This document shows, piece by piece, positions 38,310-46,944 of a stretch of DNA of 64,000 bases. Source of the DNA: Nocardia sp. (lineage in GTDB: Bacteria > Actinomycetota > Actinomycetes > Mycobacteriales > Mycobacteriaceae); NCBI RefSeq assembly GCF_025465275.1, contig NZ_JAODNK010000086.1, forward strand, positions 85,524 through 149,523. Reading direction: 5' to 3'. The notes beneath the pieces were generated by a model. It did no database searches. It saw only the letters and a list, made by a program, of their open reading frames with translations, and was not told where the DNA came from. Numbering within the stretch: the stretch's first letter is position 1; every line of letters begins with the position of its first letter. The position numbers and the translations under genes were made by a program.

Positions 38310-40676
38310 TCACTGGGCTCCTGTCCGCGAGCGGCGCCGGGTCGGGGCACGCCCGGGAGGCTGGGTGGGCGGTGGGGTCGCCACCGCGGGGTCAGGGATC
38401 GGCAGGGTGGCCGAGTGCTCAGCGGTCACGTCGAGCGCGTGATCGTGGTGGGTGATGCGCAGTGGTTCGCCCTCGTGCAGGGTGTAGGTCACGGCGTGGG
38501 CGGTGATGTCGACGGCGAGGCGTCGTCCCTGCCAGTGGAAGGTGAAAGCGAGCCGAGTCACGGTGTCGGGCAGTCGGGGCGCGAAGGTCAAGGTGCGGTT
38601 CTGATCTCGCATGCCGGCCAGTCCGGCGATCACGGCGATCCAGGCGCCTGCGAGAGCGGCGATATGCAGACCGTCGCCGGTGTTGTGTTCGAGGTCGTCG
38701 AGGTCCATGAGGGCGGCCTCGGCGAGATAGTCGTAGGCGAGGCTGAGGTGTCCGACCTCGGCGGCGATGACCGCCTGAGTGCACGCCGACAGTGAGGAGT
38801 CACGGACGGTGAGCCGTTCGTAGTAGTCGAAGTTGCGGGCCTTCTGATCCGGGGTGAAGGCGTCGGTACGGCGATGCATGGCAAGGACGAGGTCGGCCTG
38901 TTTGACGACCTGTTTGCGGTACAGGTCGAAGTAGGGGTAATTGAGCAGCAAGGGATAGTGCTCGGCGGGGGTGGCGGCGAAGTCCCACGTCTGATGGTCG
39001 GTGAAACCCTCGGCCTGCGGGTGCACCCCGAGCGCTTTGTCGTAGGGGATGTGTATGGTTTCGGCGGCGTCGCGCCAGCGGGCGGTTTCCTCGTCGTCGA
39101 TCCCGAGCCCGCGGGCGATGTCGGGGTGCCGGGCGGCGGCGTCGGCGGCGGCGTGCAAGTTCTGTTGCGCCATCAGGTTGGTGTAGACGTTGTTGTCGGC
39201 GATGGCACTGTACTCATCGGGACCGGTCACACCGTCGATGCGGAAACGGCCGTTGACGTCGTGGTGGCCGAGACTGGCCCAGAGCCTGGCGGTTTCGGCC
39301 AGCAGTTCCACGCCGACCTCGCGCTCGAATGCTTGGTCGCCGGTGGTGTCGAGGTAGCGCAGCACGGCGTCGGCAATGTCGGCGTTGATGTGGAACGCGT
39401 CCGTCCCCGCGGGCCAGTAGCTCGAGCATTCCTCGCCGTGGATCGTGCGCCACGGAAATGCGGCGCCGGCGAGGCCGAGCTGACCGGCCCGCGCGGTAGC
39501 CATGGGCAGGGTGGCGTGCCGCCAGCGCAATGCGTGGGCCGCCGCTTCGGGAACGACCTGGGTCAGCACCGGCAAGACATACGACTCGGTGTCCCAGAAA
39601 CAATGCCCGTCGTAGCCGGGACCGGTGAGGCCCTTCGCCGGGATCGCCCGGCCTTCCGCACGGGCACCGGCCTGCAACACGTGAAAAATCGAAAACCGCA
39701 CCGCCTGTTGGATTTCGGGATCGCCCTCGAGCAGAATGTCTGCGCGAGACCAGAATTCGTCGAGGTAGTCGCGTTGTTCGGCGCACAGACCGTCCCACCC
39801 GGTGCCGCGTGCACCAACGAGAGCGGCGTAGACCTGGTCGCGGACAGCGGGCAGGGACCGGGTTCCCGACCACCCGTAGGCGACGAACTTGTCCAGCCGA
39901 AGCCGTTGTCCCGGCTGCAGTTCCGTGGTCACGGTCACCCGGCCCAGATCCGGGAAGCTTTCCGACTCGACCCGGGTGGAGTCGGGTCCGTCGACGATAT
40001 GGTCCATCGCCGCGGCGATATACAGCCCGCTGCGCCCGGTCGAATGCACCAGCCCGGCGCGGGCGCCCTTCGCAGCGTGCTCCTCCCCCACCAGCGACGC
40101 CGAATCCGCCGGCCCGGCCCTCGGGTCGGCGGCCGGCGCCGGCAGTTCTTCATTGGCGACGAGTTCGGACTGCACCACCACCCGTACCGGCCGGTCGAGA
40201 GCCTGCACTTCGTAGCGGATTGCGGCGATCGAACGCTGCACCAGCGACACCAGACGGGTCGAGGACACCCGTACCGGACAATCTGCCGGGGATACCCAGT
40301 CGGTACGCCGGTGCAGAACCCCGTCCCGGAAGTCCAGGCACCATTCATGAGCGTCCAGTCGGCCGTAGGTGAGATCGAAGGGTTCGTCGTCGACGAGCAG
40401 CCGGATCACCTTGCCATTGGTCACATTGATGACCGTCTGACCGGACTCCGGATAGCCGTAGCCAGGCTCCGCATACGGCAACGTGAGCAACTGGTGCACC
40501 CCGTTGAGATACGAACCGGGCAACCCGTGCGGTTCCCCCTCGTCGAGATTTCCGCGCCAGCCGATATGCCCGTTCGACAGCGCGAACACCGACTCCGCTT
40601 GCGCGAGTACGTCGAGATCGAGGCCGGTCGCCCGCAGGCACCAGGGCTCGACCGTGAACAAAGGATGGTTGATCAT
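38310..40676 (-). CDS. Glycoside hydrolase family 65 disaccharide phosphorylase (maltose/trehalose/kojibiose type)
   Basis: FALSNGHIGWRGNLDEGEPHGLPGSYLNGVH; KGLTGPGYDGHCFWDTESYVLPV; VTGPDEYSAIADNNVYTNLMAQQNL. Confidence 0.95.
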   Translation of the reverse strand: MINHPLFTVEPWCLRATGLDLDVLAQAESVFALSNGHIGWRGNLDEGEPHGLPGSYLNGVHQLLTLPYAEPGYGYPESGQTVINVTNGKVIRLLVDDEPFDLTYGRLDAHEWCLDFRDGVLHRRTDWVSPADCPVRVSSTRLVSLVQRSIAAIRYEVQALDRPVRVVVQSELVANEELPAPAADPRAGPADSASLVGEEHAAKGARAGLVHSTGRSGLYIAAAMDHIVDGPDSTRVESESFPDLGRVTVTTELQPGQRLRLDKFVAYGWSGTRSLPAVRDQVYAALVGARGTGWDGLCAEQRDYLDEFWSRADILLEGDPEIQQAVRFSIFHVLQAGARAEGRAIPAKGLTGPGYDGHCFWDTESYVLPVLTQVVPEAAAHALRWRHATLPMATARAGQLGLAGAAFPWRTIHGEECSSYWPAGTDAFHINADIADAVLRYLDTTGDQAFEREVGVELLAETARLWASLGHHDVNGRFRIDGVTGPDEYSAIADNNVYTNLMAQQNLHAAADAAARHPDIARGLGIDDEETARWRDAAETIHIPYDKALGVHPQAEGFTDHQTWDFAATPAEHYPLLLNYPYFDLYRKQVVKQADLVLAMHRRTDAFTPDQKARNFDYYERLTVRDSSLSACTQAVIAAEVGHLSLAYDYLAEAALMDLDDLEHNTGDGLHIAALAGAWIAVIAGLAGMRDQNRTLTFAPRLPDTVTRLAFTFHWQGRRLAVDITAHAVTYTLHEGEPLRITHHDHALDVTAEHSATLPIPDPAVATPPPTQPPGRAPTRRRSRTGAQ

Positions 40677-41467
40677 TTTTTGCCCAGCAGGTCGGCCAGA
40701 TCGGTCACGACCCGGTCTGCGCCGTGCGCCAGGAGCTGCTCGGCCTGCCCTACCCGGTCGACCCCGATCACGTAGCCGAATCCACCGGCGCGACCGGCGG
40801 CGACTCCGGCCAGGGCGTCCTCGAACACGACCGCCTCCGCCGGGTCGACGTCGAGCGCCCGCGCCCCGGCGAGGAACATGTCCGGGGCCGGCTTACCGGC
40901 CAGATGCTGCTGCTGTGCGGTGATGCCGTCGATGCGTTCCTCGAACAGATCCTCGACATGGGCGGCGACGAGCACGTCATGGCAATTGGTGCTCGAGGAC
41001 ACCACCGCCCGCCGCAGCCCGGCCTCGCGCACCGCACGCACATAGGCGACCGAGCCCGGATATGCCTGCACCCCATCGTCGTGGATGCGGCGCAGCACGA
41101 TCCGGTTCTTGCGGTTCCCCAGGCCCTGCACCGTCTCGGCGTCGGGCGGGTCATCCGAATTCCCTTCGGGCACAGTGATTCCCCGGGATTTCAGAAATGC
41201 CCGAGTGCCGTCGGCGCGCGGCATGCCATCGACATAGGTGTCGTAATCCGCCGCCGGATCGAAAGCGACGAACGGCTCATGGCCGCGCTCGGCTCGGGTC
41301 TTCAGGTAGGCGTCGAACATTTCCTTCCACGCCGCGGCATGCACCTTCGCGGTTTCGGTGATCACCCCGTCGAGGTCGAACAGGCAGGCGCGGATCCCGC
41401 GCGGCAGCCCCACCGCATCGGGCCCACCGGAAACGGTTGGTAGCTGCGGGTTTTGGTGTGTGGTCAT
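40673..41467 (-). CDS. Beta-phosphoglucomutase family HAD hydrolase
   Basis: ACLFDLDGVITETAKVHAAAWKEMFDAYL; RAVVSSSTNCHDVL; AVVFEDALAGVAAGRAGGFGYVIGVDR. Confidence 0.93.
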   Translation of the reverse strand: MTTHQNPQLPTVSGGPDAVGLPRGIRACLFDLDGVITETAKVHAAAWKEMFDAYLKTRAERGHEPFVAFDPAADYDTYVDGMPRADGTRAFLKSRGITVPEGNSDDPPDAETVQGLGNRKNRIVLRRIHDDGVQAYPGSVAYVRAVREAGLRRAVVSSSTNCHDVLVAAHVEDLFEERIDGITAQQQHLAGKPAPDMFLAGARALDVDPAEAVVFEDALAGVAAGRAGGFGYVIGVDRVGQAEQLLAHGADRVVTDLADLLGKK

Positions 41468-42414
41468 GAGATGGCACCTGTCGTCGGCGTGTCGCCGATG
41501 GCATGTTTCGCCGCATTCCGGTAGGTATCGATCATGTCGAGGTAGTTGCCGGCGATGCGGCGACGGGCCGCCTCCCGGTCGAGCCGGCCGCCGACGTAGT
41601 CGGCCAGCGGGTCGTGCCAGATCGTGCGGCCGGCGGCGAAACCGGCATAGCCGACTACTCCGGCCGCCACGGACAGCCAGCCCCGGACACGTTCGGCGTC
41701 GGCGCCGTGGCCGAGCACAATGCAGGTGACCTGGTCACGTCCGTGGATTCGGGCCTGCGCCACAGCGCGCTCACAACCGCCTCGATCGTCGATGCCTTGA
41801 ATTTTCCAGACATCTGGTTCTACCCCCGCATTTTGCAGCGCGGCGATCGCATCAACGATGAGCAAGGGTAATAGCTGCTGTTCGTAGACGAGCGAATCGT
41901 CGCCGGTCTGCGCGCTCTGTGCTGCGGTGGGCGGAATCAGCAGTTCGAACAGCAGCCGGCGGTCCTGGGCACGAAGCCATTGCGACAATTGGGCCAGACG
42001 GGTCTCCTGCGGACGGTTGTTCGCGGCATCGTCCTGCGGGTTGTAGCGGACGAGCACCTTCACGAAGTCGGGGTCGAAATCCTCGATGTGGCGGGCGAAT
42101 TCGTCGCCGTAGGCGAGCTCGAACTCGTCCTGGCCGGATTTCTCCACGGGCATCGCCAACGTCACGCCCGCCGCGCGTGCGGCGCGCGCGACATCAGCGC
42201 CGTATTCCTCATCGACAAGTACCCCGCAACTCTCGCGGGGCGCACCGTGGTCGAGCGCGTACTCGAAGGCCTCCCAGATCACCATTTTCAGGTCGGAAGC
42301 TTCGCGACGGTGGGCCTGGTCGGGAGCGCCGGTGACACCGAGCAGGCCGGAAGTGAACGAGGCACGGTGGTCGAAGGGCAGCAGGTACAGCGGATGGGCG
42401 ATGCCAATGTCCAT
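41464..42414 (-). CDS. DUF2090-type aldolase-like protein (IolC C-terminal/IolJ-like)
   Basis: LYLLPFDHRASFTSGLLG; FELLIPPTAAQ; EPDVWKIQGIDDRGGCERAVAQAR; VGYAGFAAGRTIWHDPL. Confidence 0.85.
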   Translation of the reverse strand: MDIGIAHPLYLLPFDHRASFTSGLLGVTGAPDQAHRREASDLKMVIWEAFEYALDHGAPRESCGVLVDEEYGADVARAARAAGVTLAMPVEKSGQDEFELAYGDEFARHIEDFDPDFVKVLVRYNPQDDAANNRPQETRLAQLSQWLRAQDRRLLFELLIPPTAAQSAQTGDDSLVYEQQLLPLLIVDAIAALQNAGVEPDVWKIQGIDDRGGCERAVAQARIHGRDQVTCIVLGHGADAERVRGWLSVAAGVVGYAGFAAGRTIWHDPLADYVGGRLDREAARRRIAGNYLDMIDTYRNAAKHAIGDTPTTGAIS

Positions 42415-42419
42415 GAGAC

Positions 42420-42566
42420 TCAGTCCTTCTTCTCGTCGTGGCCGCCAAAACCCTTGCGCATGGCGGAAAGTGCCTTGTTTGCGAAGTCGTCGAGACCGCG
42501 GAAGATATCGGCTCCCATCCGTCCGAGTCCGATGACGCCGAGTTGCTGCGGACCGCTCGAGGCCAT
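42420..42566 (-). pseudogene. 6-phosphogluconate dehydrogenase with large in-frame internal deletion (48 aa left)
   Basis: Minus strand reads MASSGPQQLGVIGLGRMGADIFRGLDDFANKALSAMRKGFGGHDEKKD*: Gnd N-terminal QLGxIGLGRMGAxI joined to Gnd C-terminal DDFANKxLSAMRKxFGGHDEK. Confidence 0.85.
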
Positions 42567-42618
42567 CGTCAGTTCTCCGCCTGTGGTGTGCGTCGTCTCG
42601 GGTTCGCGAGGCGTTCGG

Positions 42619-44031
42619 TCATCGGCCGGTGCCTTCGGGTGTGGGCAACCAGGGCAGCTGCCAGCCGGGGTGACCGCGCAGCAGTTCGGCGGCGCCGGTC
42701 GGCCCCCACGACCCGCGCGGATAGGACACCGGTTTCGGCGGATGGTCGATCAGTGGTTGCAGTATTCGCCAGGTCTCTTCCACGACATCCTCACGAGCGA
42801 AGAGTGAATGCTCACCGGTCAGCGCATCGTGCAGCAGGCGCTCGTAGGGTTCGGGGGGTTGGCCGAGTTCGGCGGCGAAAGGCAGATCCATGTGCACGGC
42901 CCGCACGCTCGTACCGGCTGCGTTCTGGGAGGCCAGTATCAATCGCAGACCGGGGTCCGGGTCGATCCGCAGTACCAGCTGGTTGGCGGCGATGTGCTGG
43001 GGTTGTGGCAGGAAGGCCAGGGGTGGTGGGCGGCGGAAGATCATCCTGACCTCGGTGGCGCGGGTGGCCAGAGCCTTACCTGCCCGGATGAACCATGGCA
43101 CACCCCGCCAGCGCGGGGTGTTCACCTCCAGGCGCAGCGCCATGTAGGTCTCGGTCTCCGATTCGCTGCTCACGCCGGTCACGTCGTGGTACCCCGCATA
43201 TTGGCCGGTCACAGCGCGGGCGGGGTCGACGTCGGCGGTAGCCCGGAAGACGTCGGCCTTCGTGTCCCACAAGGCGCCGGGACCCGGTCCGGCCGGGGCC
43301 TCCATGGCGAGGAGCGCGAGGACCTGCATGAGGTGGTTCTGCACCACGTCGCGCAATGCCCCGACCGAGTCGTAGAACGCGCCACGGTCCTCGACACCGA
43401 AATCCTCGGCCATCGTGATCTGCACGGCGGCAACGTGATCGCGATTCCACACCGGCTCGAACATGATGTTGTCGAAGCGCAGGAAGGCGAGATCGAGTAC
43501 TGGTTGTTTGCCCAGGAAGTGGTCGATGCGCAGGATCTGGTCTTCGCCGAGCGTGCGGTGCAGTTCCTCGTTGAGAGTGCGGGCCGAGGCGAGATCGCGG
43601 CCGAAGGGCTTCTCGATCAGTACCGAGGCCCCGGTCGTGAGTTTCGCCTGCCCCAGCGCCGCGACCACCGGGGCGAACAGCGCGGGCGGGATCTCCAGAT
43701 AGAACAGCGGCGCCGAGGCGTGCTCGAGGCGTTTCGCGAGCTCCTGGTAGGTGGCGGGGTCGGTGAAATTGCCACGCAGATAGGTCATCCGCCGGGCCAG
43801 CCGCTCGAAGGCCTCCTCTTCAACGGCCTGGCCGGTGGCTGCGAGCCCGTCGCGCGCCGAGGCAACCAGCTGACCATGGGACCAATCACGTTGTCCCAGA
43901 CCGATGATCGGGCAATGCAGCCGCCCGGCCGCCTCGAGCCGGTACAGCGCACGGAAGGTCATCTTCGCCGCCAGATCCCCAGTTATCCCGAAGATAACCA
44001 AGGCATCGGCGCGGGTGCTTTTCTCGTTCAT
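42619..44031 (-). CDS. zwf: Glucose-6-phosphate 1-dehydrogenase
   Basis: ADALVIFGITGDLAAKMTFRALYRLEAAGRL; RIDHFLGKQPVLDLAFLRFDN; WRGVPWFIRAGKAL. Confidence 0.96.
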   Translation of the reverse strand: MNEKSTRADALVIFGITGDLAAKMTFRALYRLEAAGRLHCPIIGLGQRDWSHGQLVASARDGLAATGQAVEEEAFERLARRMTYLRGNFTDPATYQELAKRLEHASAPLFYLEIPPALFAPVVAALGQAKLTTGASVLIEKPFGRDLASARTLNEELHRTLGEDQILRIDHFLGKQPVLDLAFLRFDNIMFEPVWNRDHVAAVQITMAEDFGVEDRGAFYDSVGALRDVVQNHLMQVLALLAMEAPAGPGPGALWDTKADVFRATADVDPARAVTGQYAGYHDVTGVSSESETETYMALRLEVNTPRWRGVPWFIRAGKALATRATEVRMIFRRPPPLAFLPQPQHIAANQLVLRIDPDPGLRLILASQNAAGTSVRAVHMDLPFAAELGQPPEPYERLLHDALTGEHSLFAREDVVEETWRILQPLIDHPPKPVSYPRGSWGPTGAAELLRGHPGWQLPWLPTPEGTGR

Positions 44032-44273
44032 GTCGGGCGCACTCCCCCGCACTGTCGTAGTGATGACACCACCAGCCACGACAGCGTGGCCGATATGCAT
44101 AGATTGCCACTAACCAGCTCCACAGGGCGTGTACCCGGCGGGAATCAGTTGAATCAAAGATCTGTGCCTGCTCCCACGAGGTTCGTAGCAAGCACACGGC
44201 AATCTCACAGTGGGACGGAGTTTCGTGGATGGCGATGGAATGCAATGTTCAATCGAAGAACAGGAGCTTCGTC

Positions 44274-44468
44274 ATGAGGAGAAATACCCTGATCGCCGCC
44301 GGTGCGGCCCTCTTCATCGCCGCAGGCGTAGCCACCGCGGGTGTCGCCGCAGCCGACACCTCGTGCCCCTACCCAGTGGCAGGCAATCCGTCCTGCACCT
44401 TCAGCCGCGACAGCGGCGGCGGCGCCTTCGGCAACGGCAACCACCACTCCGGCAACCACCACCACTGA
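44274..44468 (+). CDS. Small secreted His-rich protein
   Basis: MRRNTLIAAGAALFIAAGVATAGVAAADTSCPYPVAGNPSCTFSRDSGGGAFGNGNHHSGNHHH*; Sec signal, AGGAG upstream. Confidence 0.7.
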   Translation: MRRNTLIAAGAALFIAAGVATAGVAAADTSCPYPVAGNPSCTFSRDSGGGAFGNGNHHSGNHHH

Positions 44469-44480
44469 CCTCCCCCGTGG

Positions 44481-45074
44481 TCACCACTGCGGCTGGCGCT
44501 GGAAGATCGGTTGCACCATTCCGCAGAACGAGGCGGCATAGTCCGCCTGCGTCCGACGCCGCACGACATCGAGAATCTCGCGGCACGCCGGGTGTGCCCG
44601 CAGAACCCGCCACGCCAGTCGATCGACCTCGTCCGATTGCCGATCCGGCCACTGCGCAGCCATGCCGTGCACCGCGGTGAGCAGTGCGATGAGAACGGCC
44701 GTTCGCACATCGGTGCCCGCGGTATCGGACAGCGCCCGCCGGATCGATCCACGAAGCGCGCGTTTTCCAGAAAAATCGAGCGTCGGCCAACTCCACATGC
44801 GAAATATGCCGAATCGACGGGCAGGCATCGCGCAGGTCCGGCCGCGCTCAGCGGCTCGAAACAGCACATCCTCGAGGTGGTTTCGCCGCAGCGCGGTGAA
44901 ACCGAATCGCCCGTCGGCCAGCATTTCCCCCACGGTGACCTCAGTCAGGTCCGCCGCCATATCGAGCAGGGCAGCCACTTCGACAGCGAACGCAACGTGA
45001 CCGCGGTCCACGAGGAACTCCCCGCTGTTGTCGTCGAGAAGCAGCCACACCAGATCCTCGGCAATCGAACTCAT
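44481..45074 (-). CDS. GPP34 (GOLPH3-like) family protein
   Basis: MSSIAEDLVWLLLDDNSGEFLVDRGHVAFAVEVAALLDMA resembles bacterial GPP34 N-termini. Confidence 0.7.
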   Translation of the reverse strand: MSSIAEDLVWLLLDDNSGEFLVDRGHVAFAVEVAALLDMAADLTEVTVGEMLADGRFGFTALRRNHLEDVLFRAAERGRTCAMPARRFGIFRMWSWPTLDFSGKRALRGSIRRALSDTAGTDVRTAVLIALLTAVHGMAAQWPDRQSDEVDRLAWRVLRAHPACREILDVVRRRTQADYAASFCGMVQPIFQRQPQW

Positions 45075-45219
45075 GGCATCGAGACTGCAGAATGCCCGCT
45101 GAGAACGCGCTGAGATCGAAAGACTGACCCGTTTGCGCCAGCCGACTCGAGACCGAATGTTGGATCGCGGGGGGCCGGCCGGATCATCAATATCGCTTCC
45201 GCCGGAGGAAAGCGAGGTT

Positions 45220-45579
45220 TCAGCTCAGTGCCGCTTCGACGGCAGCTTTCGCCTCCGGTGTAACCGGGTCGAGGAGGTCGTCGAAGTCGTGGTGCTTCTG
45301 CACGAAGGCCGCGACAAACGGGCAGATGGGGACTATGCGCCTGCCTGCCGAGCGGGTGTCGGTCAGGGCGGCGCGAATCAGCTTGCCGGCCAGGCCGCGT
45401 CCGGTGAATCGGTCGTCGATCTCGGTGTGGAAGAAGATCCTTTGCTGGTCTCGGTCCACGTAGGAGGTGAATCCCGCCCGTTCTCCGTCGAGGCTGATCT
45501 CGTAGCGCGGCGGGTTCAGGTCGGCCGCCTGGGTGATGATCGGCTCCAGTTGCGCCGTGCCGCTCTCGGATTCATTCAT
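45220..45579 (-). CDS. Small GNAT-fold N-acetyltransferase (NATD1/YjdJ-like)
   Basis: YEISLDGERAGFTSYVDRDQQRIFFHTEIDDRFTGRGLAGKLIRAALTDTRSAGRRIVPICPFVAAFVQKH. Confidence 0.85.
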   Translation of the reverse strand: MNESESGTAQLEPIITQAADLNPPRYEISLDGERAGFTSYVDRDQQRIFFHTEIDDRFTGRGLAGKLIRAALTDTRSAGRRIVPICPFVAAFVQKHHDFDDLLDPVTPEAKAAVEAALS

Positions 45580-45610
45580 CACTGCTCCCTCTCCGTCGGT
45601 TCCGCTCACT

Positions 45611-46027
45611 CTATCGACCGCTCGCGGTCCACAGGAATGCCGATCGCTCGAACTCGTTCTGCTTCACGGCTTGCACGAACGCGGAGTACTCGAGGTGGTC
45701 GAAGTACAGCCTGGCGGCGCCGACCGAGGACTCGCATTCGGGCGAGGCACTGAATTCGTAGAGGCCGTCCGCGCCCTGCACGATCAGCAGGATTTGCCGG
45801 AGCGGCCTGCCCGTTCGCAGCGCCTGCTGGATGACCTCGAATTGGTCGTGATCGAAGGTCAGGCACTGGTCGGCGGGGACGCTCGATTCCGCGGTGTCGA
45901 CCGAAGCGGTGAGTTTGTCGTCCCATACGAGGGTTCGATAGTCGTCGCGGTAGACCATGACACAGGCCTGTTGCGGTGAGCTGGCGGCCGCTTTGAGGAA
46001 TTGTCCGACAGTGGGTGTCCTCGGCAT
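45611..46027 (-). CDS. Hypothetical protein, possibly DUF397-like
   Basis: 138 aa adjacent to methyltransferase and XRE genes; segments DQCLTFDHDQFEVIQQALR and AARLYFDHLEYSAFVQAVKQNEFE weakly resemble DUF397 LTFTxxEWxAFxxGVRxGEF. Confidence 0.5.
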   Translation of the reverse strand: MPRTPTVGQFLKAAASSPQQACVMVYRDDYRTLVWDDKLTASVDTAESSVPADQCLTFDHDQFEVIQQALRTGRPLRQILLIVQGADGLYEFSASPECESSVGAARLYFDHLEYSAFVQAVKQNEFERSAFLWTASGR

Positions 46028-46086
46028 GGTGGATCCTTTCGAACTGCGCCGGCGACGTCGGCGGCCGCACAACGCATCTGATTGCG

Positions 46087-46911
46087 CTAGGGAAGGCTTC
46101 CCACAGCGGCGAAGTTGCACGGTCGGGCGTAGTCGTCGGTATCGACCGGCTGATCGGGGTGCCAGTCCGTGGCGTAAGTGATGCCCGGTTCGGCCATCGT
46201 CCAACCGTCGAAGAACGTCGCGAACTGGTTTCGGGTGCGGAGCGTGACCGGTGTGCTGGCGTCGGTGAAAACCGCCGCGCCGGCGGCCACCTGCTCTTTG
46301 ATCTTCTGTCCTGCGTCTTCGAGCGACACATGTGTCATCGCGATGTGGCTACCGGGCGCAACAGCCTCACGCAGCCGTCGCACCAGTGCTGCGGGCTCAT
46401 CGGCGTCGGTCACCCAGGGCAGCACCGAAACCACCAGCAGTCCCACCGGCTGGGAGAAGTCGATAAGCCGTTGTGTGTCAGGGTGTTCGAGAATTCGCGC
46501 CGGATCACGCAGGTCGGCGTCCACCATCGCGGTGGTCTCGAGTACCTGTTCGTTCTGCAGGAGATCGCGCGCGCGGTTGATGGCCTCTTCGTCATTGTCG
46601 ACGTAGACGACGCGGGCATCGGGCACGAGCTCCCGGGCCACCTCATGGGTGTTGCCGCCGGTCGGCAGGCCTGATCCGATATCGAGGAACTGCCGAATTC
46701 CATTGCCCGCCATGTACCGCACGGCCCGTGCGAGGAACCGGCGATTGTGCTGAGCCCAGATCGGATAGAACGGGATGTCGGCGTAGAGCCGATGGATGAA
46801 GGGCAGATCCGATTCGAAGATCACTTCGCCGGTGATCATGTGGTGGTAGATGCGTGCGGAGCTCGGCTTGTGCGTGTCGATCGGCCGTGGCTCGAAGTCA
46901 TTGCTGGACAA
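46087..46911 (-). CDS. SAM-dependent methyltransferase, DUF574/Methyltransf_19 type
   Basis: IDTHKPSSARIYHHMITG...FLDIGSGLPTGGNTHEVARELVPDARVVYVDNDEEAINRARDLL. Confidence 0.88.
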   Translation of the reverse strand: MSSNDFEPRPIDTHKPSSARIYHHMITGEVIFESDLPFIHRLYADIPFYPIWAQHNRRFLARAVRYMAGNGIRQFLDIGSGLPTGGNTHEVARELVPDARVVYVDNDEEAINRARDLLQNEQVLETTAMVDADLRDPARILEHPDTQRLIDFSQPVGLLVVSVLPWVTDADEPAALVRRLREAVAPGSHIAMTHVSLEDAGQKIKEQVAAGAAVFTDASTPVTLRTRNQFATFFDGWTMAEPGITYATDWHPDQPVDTDDYARPCNFAAVGSLP

Positions 46912-46944
46912 CGTGTTTCCTATTCAGTCGAGTGGGCCGGCGGG

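Noticed and set aside
38874-40775. 633-aa plus-strand ORF opposite the GH65 phosphorylase
   Set aside because: Antisense artefact of high GC; the opposite strand has clear GH65 motifs across the same span.
42808-44277. 489-aa plus-strand ORF
   Set aside because: Antisense to zwf; repetitive Gly/His/Arg composition typical of spurious GC-rich ORFs.
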